Shown here: positions 9,585 to 19,155 of the stretch, in pieces
Position numbering within the stretch: the first letter of the stretch is position 1
Layout: every line of letters begins with the position of its first letter
From: Candidatus Zixiibacteriota bacterium
GTDB lineage: Bacteria; Zixibacteria; MSB-5A5; GN15; FEB-12
Length of the DNA: 37,808 nt
Direction: 5' to 3'
Assembly: GCA_021163775.1 (NCBI GenBank)
Contig: JAGGTI010000130.1
Span: forward strand, 1 to 37,808
Made by a program: the position numbers and the translations under genes
The notes under the pieces: model-generated
Told to the model about the DNA's origin: nothing
The model's database searches: none
The model's input: the letters and a program-made list of their open reading frames with translations, nothing else

Positions 9585-9902
9585 ATGAGCCTGAAGCATC
9601 GGGCTGATATCGATTCGCTGTTTAAGCAGGGGCAAAGATTTCCGACCGATTTTTTTACCCTGATCTGGCAGCCGGCCGATCAGTTCAAGTATGGTGTTTT
9701 TGTCTCAAAGAGACTCGGTTGCGCCTGTACCCGAAATCGGGCCAAAAGGCGTTTACGCGAAGCTGTCCGACTTAGCCGCAGTTGTTTGCAGGCAGTCGGC
9801 CGGGTTGCTATTCTTCCCCGCCCCGACCGCCCCGAACCGAAACTTGAGCAACTGATTGAAGATGTCAGTAGAATCTTCCAAAAAATCAGCTATCAGGCCT
9901 GA
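9585..9902 (+). CDS. rnpA: Ribonuclease P protein component (start placed at internal Met MSLKHRADIDSLF)
   Basis: YGVFVSKRLGCACTRNRAKRRLREAVRL RNR motif; position between rpmH and yidD. Confidence 0.95.
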   Translation: MSLKHRADIDSLFKQGQRFPTDFFTLIWQPADQFKYGVFVSKRLGCACTRNRAKRRLREAVRLSRSCLQAVGRVAILPRPDRPEPKLEQLIEDVSRIFQKISYQA

Positions 9903-10137
9903 TCGACCGGCCCTGACGGTCTATCCGGTTATTTGGGCTATTCGTCTGTATCGCATCACGTTATCGCCAATTATGCTGACTCTGTTCGGAACCGCTTGCC
10001 GATATTACCCCAGTTGCTCACATTATACTGAAGAAGCCCTGTGCAAATACGGTCTGCTCCGTGGGAGCATAATGGGCGCTAAACGACTGCTTCGATGCCA
10101 CCCGTGGCACGAGGGAGGTTATGATCCGGTACAATAG
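9856..10137 (+). CDS. yidD: Membrane protein insertion efficiency factor YidD
   Basis: IRLYRITLSPIMLTLFGTACRYYPSCSHYTEEALCKYG..RLLRCHPWHEGGYDPV. Confidence 0.97.
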   Translation: MKMSVESSKKSAIRPDRPALTVYPVIWAIRLYRITLSPIMLTLFGTACRYYPSCSHYTEEALCKYGLLRGSIMGAKRLLRCHPWHEGGYDPVQ

Positions 10138-10194
10138 ACCCATAGAGCGGATGCTCCCGGTTTGCGTAGCTGACCATAGGACAAGGATGTAGCT

Positions 10195-11898
10195 TTGGAC
10201 AAGAAATCTATCATTATAGTAGTGGCACTGGCTGTTGTCGTCATATTCTACTGGCCGATCATGACCAAGCTTGGGTTTGTTGATGAACCCCAACCGCCGG
10301 CCCAGACGCAACCCCAGGACAACCAGACTACCCAGCTACCTGAGCAGGTATCTACTCCGATAGTAGCCGATCAGCCGACCGACTATCAGGTGGTCGAATT
10401 GGCTCAGAACGCAGGCTCCGAAATCGACACTGCCAAAGTCGACACCTTGGTGATCGAAACCGGCAAGTACACTGTGAAAATGTCATCCCTTGGTGGTGGT
10501 CCGGTCTCTATCGAAATGAAAGACTACACCTACCGTGACGGCCGTCCAATTCAGATGTTGCCGAACCTGACCAGGGTTACGCCCGAGGTGACTTTTCAGG
10601 GTGGAACTTTCACGACTTCTCACGAACATTTTGCCTGCGATCGACCGGCGGGTGTTTATGACGCTACCCGGGAACCATTGGAAGTAGTTTACACCCACAT
10701 CGGTGAAGCCGGTGGCACTATTACTCGGACGTATACATTTTATCCTGATCGTCATTCGTTCGATTTTAAGTTCGATGTCGATAACCCATCGGTGTTTGGT
10801 TTCGATCGCGAATATAAGCTGATGTGGAACACTCCGCTGGAACCAACCGAACCGAATATCAAGGATGACTGGAAGGCTATGCAGGCGGCGGCAGTTATGG
10901 CCGGTTCGCGCGAGGCGCTTGATGATTTCGATGATGGTAAGCTCCGGCAGAGTTTGACCGGACGTACTGCCTGGGCCGGAGTGCGGTCCAAGTATTTCTC
11001 GGCGGTGCTTATCCCCCGCTCTCGTGAAGCCGATGGGGCGATTGCCTTGGGAAGTGAAGACGATATCAGTACTGCTGATGGTCTCATGGAAGAACGGCGC
11101 ATTACTGCCGGTTTGGAAATGATGTTTGCCACGGTTAACCCGATCAGCGACAGCTTCACGGTTTTTGTCGGCCCGCTCGACTACATGGAGATGCGGGAGT
11201 ACGATGTAGCCCTCGAGGATATGCTGGATATCGGCACCAGTCTCATAGGCAAACTGATCTATCCGTTCGCTTTTGCCGTCTTGTGGCTCCTGCCTAAATT
11301 GTACAGCTTTTTACCCAACTACGGTTTGGTCATTATCCTGTTTGCGTTTATGGTGAAGATCGTGACCCTGCCGCTCTCGATGAAACAGTTCAAGTCGATG
11401 CAGGCGATGAAAGAGTTACAGCCGCGTATTGACGATCTCAAGAAGCGGCACAAGAAAGATCCCCAGAAGCTGAATAAGGAAACGATGAAGCTCTATAAAG
11501 ATCAGGGGGTCAGTCCACTTTCCGGGTGTCTGCCGATGTTGCCCCAGATGCCTCTGTTCTTTGCCATGTTCTCAGTTTTCAGGTCGACTATTTTGCTTCG
11601 GGACGCACCTTTCTTCTGGTTTATTGATGATCTCTCGCGTGGTGCCACCGGACTGACCGACCCGTATATAATCCTGGTGCTACTGATGATAGCTTCGCAA
11701 TTCATATCACAGAAAATTACCATGCCGGCCAACCAGCAGAATAAAATGCTTGGCTACATGATGCCGCTTTTCATGGGTTTCATTTTCTATAGCTTCGCCG
11801 CCGGGTTAGTATTATATTGGACGGCGTTCTCCATAATGGCGATGCTTGATTATGCTCTATTCAAGCGACCGAAAAATCCCGAGGTCAAAACCGTCTGA
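10195..11898 (+). CDS. yidC: Membrane protein insertase YidC (TTG start)
   Basis: N-terminal TM, periplasmic domain, then LPNYGLVIILFAFMVKIVTLPLSMKQFKSMQAMKELQPRIDDLKKRHKKDPQKLNKETM. Confidence 0.97.
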   Translation: MDKKSIIIVVALAVVVIFYWPIMTKLGFVDEPQPPAQTQPQDNQTTQLPEQVSTPIVADQPTDYQVVELAQNAGSEIDTAKVDTLVIETGKYTVKMSSLGGGPVSIEMKDYTYRDGRPIQMLPNLTRVTPEVTFQGGTFTTSHEHFACDRPAGVYDATREPLEVVYTHIGEAGGTITRTYTFYPDRHSFDFKFDVDNPSVFGFDREYKLMWNTPLEPTEPNIKDDWKAMQAAAVMAGSREALDDFDDGKLRQSLTGRTAWAGVRSKYFSAVLIPRSREADGAIALGSEDDISTADGLMEERRITAGLEMMFATVNPISDSFTVFVGPLDYMEMREYDVALEDMLDIGTSLIGKLIYPFAFAVLWLLPKLYSFLPNYGLVIILFAFMVKIVTLPLSMKQFKSMQAMKELQPRIDDLKKRHKKDPQKLNKETMKLYKDQGVSPLSGCLPMLPQMPLFFAMFSVFRSTILLRDAPFFWFIDDLSRGATGLTDPYIILVLLMIASQFISQKITMPANQQNKMLGYMMPLFMGFIFYSFAAGLVLYWTAFSIMAMLDYALFKRPKNPEVKTV

Positions 11899-11903
11899 CA
11901 CTA

Positions 11904-13300
11904 ATGATGCCCGATAAAGCTAAAAAAAAAAGACAACAACTCCGGTTGACTCCGATACTATCGCCGCCGTCATAACACCTGCCGGTCAGGGTGGTATCGG
12001 GGCGATCCGGATTGCCGGTCCCCGCTCGCAGGAGATACTTGAGCGGCTCTTTCGCCCCACCCGTTCCTCCAAACTAAAACCGTTTCTGATGCGCCACGGT
12101 CATGTTGTGTCCGGTAGCGGTAAAGTGATCGATGAAACTCTTGCGGTGTTTATGCCGGCGGGTCGATCTTACACCGGACTCGATCAGGCCGAGATCTACT
12201 GTCACGGCGGGCACCAGGTGGTGCGGACAATTTTGGATCTGATAATCAAATCGGGAGCACGTCCGGCCGAACCGGGCGAGTTTACCAAACTGGCTTTTCT
12301 GAGTGGTCGGATCGACCTGTCCAAAGCTGAAGCGGTTGGTGAGCTTATTGCCGCCTCAACGGAAGCATCGTATGAGGCCAGCCGGGAGCATCTGGTCGGT
12401 GAGTATTCTGAATATGTCGGGTCACTTCGGGAGCGGTTGGTTTCGATTCTGGCCGAGATTGAGGCCTCAATTGATTTTGCCGACGATGAAGCCGATACGA
12501 TAGATCCGAGGCATCTGAACAAGACCCTTGACGAGATAACCGGCCGAATAGACCAATTGGTCGCTACCTACGAAGGCGGACGGATAATCCGCGAGGGATA
12601 CCGAGTCGCGATCGGGGGTCGCCCCAACGCCGGGAAATCATCGCTGTTCAACGCGCTTCTCAAGCAGGAACGGGCCTTGGTTGACCATGAAGCTGGTACG
12701 ACGCGGGATTACCTGTCTGAGTGGGTCGACCTCGATGGGTACGCGGTCAATCTGATCGATACCGCAGGGGTGCGTGGCGAGGGTAGCCAGGTGGAGAAAG
12801 CGGGGCAGGCCCGATCACGTGAGTTAGTTGCGAAAGCTGATCTGGTGCTCTGGTTGGCAGACGTCACTATGCCAGATTGGCAGGACCGCTCGGCGGCTGA
12901 TATTAGAGATCTGGAATATTGCGATATATTGTTAGTAGGTAATAAGATAGATCTTGTAGCCAATTCTGGCCTTGTCTGTCCTGATGAGACCTGTCTAATA
13001 TCTTGTTTGACCAGAGATGGATTAAATAAGCTAAGAGGTCTGATTTTCGAGTATATTAATGATAGCACCCGGAATATGATTTCAGGGCAGATAGTAACCT
13101 CGGCTCGGCACCGAAACTGTCTTGAGCTGGCTGGTCGAGCGCTTGAGCAGACAAAGTTGGCTGTGAACAACGGGGAGTCATCCGAGGTTCTGGCGTTTGA
13201 AATTCGGCGAGCAGTTGAAGCGTTAGCCGAGATAACCGGTCAAATATATACTGAGGATATTCTCGAAGAGATATTTTCTCGATTCTGTATTGGGAAATGA
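11904..13300 (+). CDS. mnmE: tRNA modification GTPase MnmE; start ATG and body in different frames across an A10 run (body frame open from 11924; first in-frame ATG 12089)
   Basis: DSDTIAAVITPAGQGGIGAIRIAGPRSQEILERLF N-domain, GGRPNAGKSSLFNALL G1, C-terminal FCIGK. MMPDKAKKK is in frame 0; DSDTIAAVITPAG is in frame 2. Confidence 0.95.
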
Positions 13301-13327
13301 GTGGATAACCGATATGAGTTGTGACAT

Positions 13328-13343
13328 GATTTCACGTGAAACA
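13328..13343. promoter_or_regulatory. parS: Near-consensus parS site GATTTCACGTGAAACA (14/16)
   Basis: Compared with TGTTTCACGTGAAACA; lies at the mnmG start, adjacent to parAB. Confidence 0.8.
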
Positions 13344-15231
13344 ATCGATATCGCATATTGATATGCAAGATTTTGATGTAATAGTGGTTGGAGGTGGTCA
13401 CGCTGGTGTGGAGGCCGCTCTGGCAGTGGCACGAATGGGGAAGCGCGCCGGGCTGGTTAGTATGGATGCCGGTAAGCTGGCGCTCATGTCGTGTAATCCG
13501 GCTATTGGTGGGATCGGTAAGTCTCAGTTAGTTAAAGAAATAGACGCCCTGGGCGGGTTGATGGGCGAGGCTATCGACGCCACCGGAATTCAGTTCCGGA
13601 GATTGAACCTTTCACGTGGCCCGGCGGTCTGGTCGACCAGGGTGCAGGCCGATCGGATCGGGTACAATCAATATGTGGTTGACCGCCTTGAACATCACCA
13701 AAACATTGAGGTGGTGGAAGGGACCGTTGTTGCGGTCTCGGTCGAGTCCGGTAAGGCTTGTGGTGTAGTTCTGGAAAACGGGGAACCTCTTAGTTCAAAA
13801 GCGGTTGTGATCGCCAGTGGGACATTCCTTGGTGGACTTATCCACATCGGTGAAAAACAAATCAGGGCTGGTCGGATGGGGGAGAAGGCCGCGACCGAGC
13901 TTTCGGAGAATCTCTCAGGGCTGGGTTTCGAGGTCGGCCGTCTCAAGACCGGAACACCCCCACGTCTCGATGGAGACAGTATCGACTGGTCGAAGTGCGA
14001 GAGACAGGAAGGCGAGGAGCCGCTTCCATTATTCTCGTATCGTTCGACCCGTGAACTGTTTAAGCAGACGCCCTGTCACCTTACTCGCACTACGGAGAAG
14101 ACTCGGGCGAAGGTATCAGCCAATTTTGAGAAATCACCTATTTTCTCCGGGCAGATAAAATCAACCGGCCCAAGGTATTGCCCATCGATTGAGGACAAAT
14201 TTTACCGATTCAAAGATAAGCCATCGCACCAGATCTTCCTGGAGCCGGAAGGAAACGGCACCAACGAGATCTACCCTAATGGTTTTGCCACCGCTTTACC
14301 TGAAGATGTCCAGAGGGAAGCTATTCATACGGTTACAGGCTTGGAGGAGGCGGTTATCACCCAGCCGGGGTATGCAATTGAATACGACTATTGTCCTGCT
14401 TACCAAGTAGATAGGTCGCTTGAGACGCGGGTCGTCAAACAGCTCTATTTTGCTGGCCAGATCAATGGCACTTCAGGGTATGAAGAAGCCGCCGCGCTGG
14501 GACTTATGGCTGGAGTCAACGCGGTGCTGGCAATCGAGGGCGAACCGGCGTTCAGGCTTGATCGCTCGCAGGCGTATATCGGGGTTATGATCGATGACCT
14601 AACGACCCGCTCGACCACGGAGCCTTACCGAATGTTTACATCGCGGGCAGAATATCGCCTGGCGCTCCGTGAAGACAACGCGCGGGACCGGTTAGCCGGT
14701 TATGCTCATCAATATGGTCTTATTTCTCAGTCTGAGTTTGAGATATTCCAGGATATGATTCTGAATACCGAGAACGAAGTGAAGAAACTTCGGTCGACCA
14801 GGGTTAAGGTTTCCCGGTTGACTGATTTGAAGGTTAAGATTACGAAAAAAGACAAAGTCTCGCTCGCCGATATCCTCAAGCAACCGGGGATTGTTCTCGC
14901 CGATATCTTGCCGTTACTTAATGAGTTCGATAGTATGTTCTCCGAGGATCGTGAAGTTTTGAGCCGAGCGGCGATTCAGATCCGATACCAGGGGTATATT
15001 GATAAGCAGGAACGGGAGATACAGAAGTTTCGGAAACAGGAAGCGGTCTTGATTCCGTCAGACTTTTCATATACTGATATATTAGGGCTGAAAACCGAGG
15101 CTCGGGAGAAGCTTTCCCGGTTCCGACCCGGAACTCTTGGACAAGCTACCCGGATAGAAGGTGTCACGGCGGGTGATTTGGCGGTTCTCGCGGTCAATCT
15201 CAAGCGTCACAACGCCAAATCAGGACAATAG
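13336..15231 (+). CDS. mnmG: tRNA uridine-5-carboxymethylaminomethyl modification enzyme MnmG (GTG 13336 or ATG 13363 start)
   Basis: FDVIVVGGGHAGVEAALAVARMG, CNPAIGGIGKSQLVKEIDALGG, GQINGTSGYEEAAALGLMAGVNA. Confidence 0.98.
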   Translation: MKQSISHIDMQDFDVIVVGGGHAGVEAALAVARMGKRAGLVSMDAGKLALMSCNPAIGGIGKSQLVKEIDALGGLMGEAIDATGIQFRRLNLSRGPAVWSTRVQADRIGYNQYVVDRLEHHQNIEVVEGTVVAVSVESGKACGVVLENGEPLSSKAVVIASGTFLGGLIHIGEKQIRAGRMGEKAATELSENLSGLGFEVGRLKTGTPPRLDGDSIDWSKCERQEGEEPLPLFSYRSTRELFKQTPCHLTRTTEKTRAKVSANFEKSPIFSGQIKSTGPRYCPSIEDKFYRFKDKPSHQIFLEPEGNGTNEIYPNGFATALPEDVQREAIHTVTGLEEAVITQPGYAIEYDYCPAYQVDRSLETRVVKQLYFAGQINGTSGYEEAAALGLMAGVNAVLAIEGEPAFRLDRSQAYIGVMIDDLTTRSTTEPYRMFTSRAEYRLALREDNARDRLAGYAHQYGLISQSEFEIFQDMILNTENEVKKLRSTRVKVSRLTDLKVKITKKDKVSLADILKQPGIVLADILPLLNEFDSMFSEDREVLSRAAIQIRYQGYIDKQEREIQKFRKQEAVLIPSDFSYTDILGLKTEAREKLSRFRPGTLGQATRIEGVTAGDLAVLAVNLKRHNAKSGQ

Positions 15232-15234
15232 AAT

Positions 15235-15828
15235 ATGTCGGAAACGGTTAGCCTTGATATTCAGGCGGTGCTCTCCCGGTACCTTACCCCTGAGCAAATA
15301 GATCGCTACTATGAACAGGTGATGAAGCAGAATCGCCAGGTCAACCTTGTTTCACGTGAAACAAAACGGGTCGATTTCGACCGGTTGGTGGCCGAGTCAC
15401 TCCTGCCCCTTGGTTTCCTTCCTTCCGGCATGAACGGTTATCTTGATATTGGATCTGGCGGCGGGTTTCCCTCGGTGCCAATTCTGATGAGTGGTGCGGT
15501 CGATGGCGATTGCACTCTGGTCGAGCGGACCGGTAAGAAAGCTCGCGCGCTCGAACAAATTCTCACAGGTTTGACTCTCAGTGCCAGTGTTACCGCTCTC
15601 AATTTTCACGAGATTCGCGAAATCGGTTCGGTTGAACTCGTCACGCTTCGATATGTCAAACTATCGGAATCACTCCTGAGTAAAATTATGTCCAGTCTGG
15701 CGCCTTCCGGTAAGTTTGTCTACTACTCAACACCCGGTTTTGACACTGGGGATATGTTATCCACGATTTTCAAATATCAGTCGCCGCAAGACGCGGTTAT
15801 CAAAAGCTTTACTGTATTTTCAAAATAA
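15235..15828 (+). CDS. rsmG: 16S rRNA (guanine527-N7)-methyltransferase RsmG
   Basis: [28 protein letters not shown]; position downstream of mnmG. Confidence 0.95.
   Translation: MSETVSLDIQAVLSRYLTPEQIDRYYEQVMKQNRQVNLVSRETKRVDFDRLVAESLLPLGFLPSGMNGYLDIGSGGGFPSVPILMSGAVDGDCTLVERTGKKARALEQILTGLTLSASVTALNFHEIREIGSVELVTLRYVKLSESLLSKIMSSLAPSGKFVYYSTPGFDTGDMLSTIFKYQSPQDAVIKSFTVFSK
15348..15363. promoter_or_regulatory. parS: Perfect parS site TGTTTCACGTGAAACA
   Basis: 16/16 match to the ParB/Spo0J parS consensus, inside rsmG, ~0.5 kb upstream of parA. Confidence 0.95.
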
Positions 15829-15916
15829 TACGTCAGTCAACTCAAATTTTCGCTTGTGTTTGTCCTTGTTGTTTCTTAAAATCGGGCCAAGGATTTTCTG
15901 CGACAAGGAGTTGGCT

Positions 15917-16675
15917 ATGTGTCGAATTATTGCAATTGCAAATCAAAAGGGAGGTGTTGGTAAAACGACCACGGCGGTGAACCTTGCTTCCTGTCTCGCG
16001 GCCGCCGAACAAAAGACACTATTAATAGATATGGATCCCCAGGCCAATTCTACCAGTGGGGTAGGGTATGAACGGACCGAAGGCGAGGCTACTATCTATG
16101 ATGCTTTGATCGACAAACAGCCGGTTTCCGAAGTTATCCGCACTACCGCGCTGAATTATCTCAACTTGATACCAGCCGCGATTTCATTGGTAGGTGCCGA
16201 GGTTGATCTGGTGTCGATGTTGTCCAGGGAGTCCCGCCTCAAGGAATGTCTGGCCAGCGTGATTGATGAGTACAGCTATATTATAGTAGATTGTCCACCA
16301 TCGCTCGGCCTGCTGACAGTTAACACTCTTACAGCGGCAAACTCCGTTATTATACCAATGCAATGTGAATACTACGCTTTGGAAGGTCTTACGGCGTTGA
16401 TGAATACGATTAGCCTGGTACGACAGCATCTGAATCCGGAGCTGAAAATCGAAGGAGTATTGTTGACGATGTATGACAGTCGACTGAGGCTTTCGAAACA
16501 GGTCTCGGCCGAAGTTCGTACCCATCTGAACGAGCGGGTGTATGACACCGTGATTTCGCGTAACGTACGACTGTCCGAGGCGCCTTCGTTCGGCAAACCG
16601 ATCATTCTCTATGATATCCTGTCAACGGGTGCCGAGAACTACATGGCACTTACCAAGGAAGTGATGGCTTCATGA
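15917..16675 (+). CDS. parA: Chromosome partitioning ATPase ParA/Soj (start at 15917 rather than 15716)
   Basis: [28 protein letters not shown] deviant Walker A; aaggag RBS at 15905-15910. Confidence 0.96.
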   Translation: MCRIIAIANQKGGVGKTTTAVNLASCLAAAEQKTLLIDMDPQANSTSGVGYERTEGEATIYDALIDKQPVSEVIRTTALNYLNLIPAAISLVGAEVDLVSMLSRESRLKECLASVIDEYSYIIVDCPPSLGLLTVNTLTAANSVIIPMQCEYYALEGLTALMNTISLVRQHLNPELKIEGVLLTMYDSRLRLSKQVSAEVRTHLNERVYDTVISRNVRLSEAPSFGKPIILYDILSTGAENYMALTKEVMAS

Positions 16676-17526
16676 GCAAGAATGTTCTGGGTAAAGGTCT
16701 GGGCGCTTTAATTCCAGCCGTAGATGAGAACGAGACCCATGATATCTATTATCGGCGGGTGTCGCTGGATCAGATCGCCCCCAACCCGCTTCAACCGCGT
16801 CGGAGTTTCGATGAAACCTTGCTGGCCGAACTGTCCGAGTCTATCCGTATCAACGGGATGGTTCAGCCAATAGTGGTTCGCAAGAACGGCGCAGGATATA
16901 CTATCGTGGCGGGTGAACGTCGTTACCGTGCGGCCCGACTGGCTGGTTTGAGTGATGTTCCGGCGATGATAATGGATGACATGGACGATGTTCACATGTT
17001 GGAACTGGCCCTGGTCGAAAATATCCAGCGTGAAGATCTCAATCCGCTGGAACTGGCCGAGGCTTACCATCGTCTGATTGACCAGTGTGGTTTGACCCAG
17101 GCTAAACTTGCCGAACGGGTCGGACGCAGTCGTGCGGCGGTAGCCAATCATCTGCGACTGCTGACTCTCCCGGGTTCAATCAAGAGACTCGTTCTCGAAG
17201 GGCGGTTGAGTGAGGGACATGCCCGCGCGCTGTTAGCTCTTGACACCGAAGCGAGTATGCTGGAGATGGCTGAGCGGATTATCAGCAATTCGTTGACAGT
17301 GCGCGATGTTGAGAAAGCTGGACCGACGAAGAAAAAACGTCGTCGACTGGTAATCAAACGGGTAAGTCCGGCGGTGGCTGAGATTGAAACTGAATTAAAA
17401 CGGATACTGGCGACCTCGGTCAGGATCACGCCCGGTTTGAAGCGTGGTAAAATAGAAATTGAGTATTATGGTGAAGATGATCTCGGTCGTTTGTGGCAGA
17501 TGTTACGTAAGATAGATGGTGAGTGA
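16672..17526 (+). CDS. parB: Chromosome partitioning protein ParB
   Basis: [58 protein letters not shown]. Confidence 0.97.
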   Translation: MSKNVLGKGLGALIPAVDENETHDIYYRRVSLDQIAPNPLQPRRSFDETLLAELSESIRINGMVQPIVVRKNGAGYTIVAGERRYRAARLAGLSDVPAMIMDDMDDVHMLELALVENIQREDLNPLELAEAYHRLIDQCGLTQAKLAERVGRSRAAVANHLRLLTLPGSIKRLVLEGRLSEGHARALLALDTEASMLEMAERIISNSLTVRDVEKAGPTKKKRRRLVIKRVSPAVAEIETELKRILATSVRITPGLKRGKIEIEYYGEDDLGRLWQMLRKIDGE

Positions 17527-18308
17527 TGGCGACTCATAAGTATGTGACAATTATGCTGGTGCCCGATGGCACCGAGCCGCGTAGCGGCTGGCGGATACAA
17601 CAATGGTTGCTGAAAGCGATTGTCATTGGGCTGGGTTGTCTGTTGGCCGGAATCCTGCTCTTTTTTATTTTCTATGGTCAGTTGTTGACCCGGGCGGCAA
17701 TGACAGAACGCGTGGTTGCGGAAAATAGTGATTTGAAGAGATACTATTATAAAGTGCAATTGTTAGAACAGAATCTGTATCAGGCGCGCGAGGTGGTAAC
17801 ACGTATGGGTAATCTGGCGGGAGTTGATATTGACTTTCCGGAACTTCCCGATGATTCCACTTTGTTTTCTGAACTACCGCACTCCGGTGAGGCTGTGGTG
17901 GCTCGGCCGGGTGCTCTGGACTGGAGTTTACCCGCCGGTTTGCCAATACAGGGTTTTGTGACTCAGAAGTTTAACATTTCTACTCCGGATAGTTATCACC
18001 CCGGGGTTGATATTGCTTGCGCCGTTGGTACCCCGGTGTTAGCTACCGGGTCGGGGACGGTCGAGTATGTTGCGTTCGATTCCACTTATGGCAACATGGT
18101 TGTTTTGCGGCATAACGATAGCGTGACTACGGTCTATGGCCATAACGATCGGGTGCTGGTCAAGGTCGGGGAGCAGGTGCGTGTGGGGGGCCGGTTGGCT
18201 GAATCCGGCAACAGCGGCAAATCAACAGCGCCGCATTTGCATTATGAAATTAGAATCAATGAAGAACCAATAGATCCACTGGATAACCCGTATGATAAAG
18301 AAAACTAA
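17523..18308 (+). CDS. M23 family membrane-anchored peptidase
   Basis: N-terminal TM; YHPGVDIACAVGTPVLATGSGTVEYVAFDSTYGNMVVLRH ... TAPHLHYEIRINEEPIDPL. Confidence 0.95.
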   Translation: MMATHKYVTIMLVPDGTEPRSGWRIQQWLLKAIVIGLGCLLAGILLFFIFYGQLLTRAAMTERVVAENSDLKRYYYKVQLLEQNLYQAREVVTRMGNLAGVDIDFPELPDDSTLFSELPHSGEAVVARPGALDWSLPAGLPIQGFVTQKFNISTPDSYHPGVDIACAVGTPVLATGSGTVEYVAFDSTYGNMVVLRHNDSVTTVYGHNDRVLVKVGEQVRVGGRLAESGNSGKSTAPHLHYEIRINEEPIDPLDNPYDKEN

Positions 18309-18720
18309 CAGTAACGAGGCGAATGGACTAATGAACACCATTATCGGTAAAGACACAATTATTACCGGAACCCTCGATGTCAAGGGTGCGCTACGAGTTG
18401 ATGGCCAGGTAAAGGGCAAGATTATCAGTTCTGACTGCGTGACGATCGGTGCTACCGGGCAGATCGAGGCCGATGTTGAGGCTCAGACATCGATTATCGC
18501 CGGACATGTGATAGGTAATATCGTTTGTTCCGAAAAGATCGAACTCCAGGCAAAATGTGAGATGGAAGGCGATTTGAAGGCTAAATCGCTGGTAATTGAG
18601 CAGGGAGCGATCTTTTGTGGCGGATGTAACATGAAGGGCGGCACGCCTGATCTCGGATTCCTCGCCCAAAAATCCAAGGTTGAGCAGGTCGGCACCGGAG
18701 ATAATAAGAAAAACAGCTAA
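18292..18720 (+). CDS. Bactofilin (likely start at 18331, MNTIIGKDTIITG)
   Basis: IIGKDTIITGTLDVKGALRVDGQVKGKIISSDCVTIGATGQIEADVEAQTSIIAGHVIGNIVCSEKIEL beta-helix pattern. Confidence 0.95.
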   Translation: MIKKTNSNEANGLMNTIIGKDTIITGTLDVKGALRVDGQVKGKIISSDCVTIGATGQIEADVEAQTSIIAGHVIGNIVCSEKIELQAKCEMEGDLKAKSLVIEQGAIFCGGCNMKGGTPDLGFLAQKSKVEQVGTGDNKKNS

Positions 18721-18952
18721 TCCACATCCGGCGGCGTACTGTGGACAAACTCGCCAAATTGTGGATATGAGCCTAATGCGTTGTTGTACACTGTATTAGG
18801 CTTTGCGGCGATCAATCATAGTGACTGCTTTATCCACAATTACACGACTTTGCTAACTATGTGAATGGTCGAAAGTTAGGCAGAGGCTGTCAAGTTTCGG
18901 ATTATACGACCTGCTATTAAGTAATTGTTAAACAACAATATGTAACAATAGC
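18718..18952. promoter_or_regulatory. DnaA-box cluster with AT-rich inverted repeats; candidate origin or DnaA-binding region
   Basis: TTATCCACA perfect at 18830-18838; 8/9 boxes at 18718-18726 (+), 18740-18748 (-), 18760-18768 (-); AT-rich nested palindrome 18913-18952. Confidence 0.5.
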
Positions 18953-19096
18953 CACAAAGCTGTTAACAACGGGCCTGTTCTATCCAATCTGGAAGACGGG
19001 CTCTTTTCGTTCCGACTGGTATCCAATTGAACTTCGCGGCTGTAAAAACTCTTTGAAACCAGTGATTTGCACTGTAACTTATTACGCAATTGCTGG

Positions 19097-19118
19097 TATA
19101 ATACGGTGTTACGTAACA
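19097..19118 (+). promoter_or_regulatory. Candidate moxR promoter (-10 TATAAT with TGG extension) with adjacent 12-bp palindrome TGTTACGTAACA
   Basis: tgctggTATAATacggTGTTACGTAACA read directly. Confidence 0.5.
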
Positions 19119-19155
19119 TGACCCTGCCCACCGGAGACTCGACTCGGAGGAACAA

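Noticed and set aside
9474-9902. Extended rnpA ORF overlapping rpmH, as in the known Thermus rpmH/rnpA overlap
   Set aside because: The extension [16 protein letters not shown].. looks like an out-of-frame reading of rpmH; a normal ATG exists at 9585.
13838-13846. Perfect TTATCCACA DnaA box in mnmG (another at 2663-2671)
   Set aside because: Isolated single 9-mers inside coding sequence, consistent with chance or coding constraint, unlike the cluster at 18718-18838.
15716-15916. N-terminal extension of ParA overlapping rsmG
   Set aside because: The ParA fold begins at [18 protein letters not shown] with an aaggag RBS; the upstream residues match rsmG out of frame.
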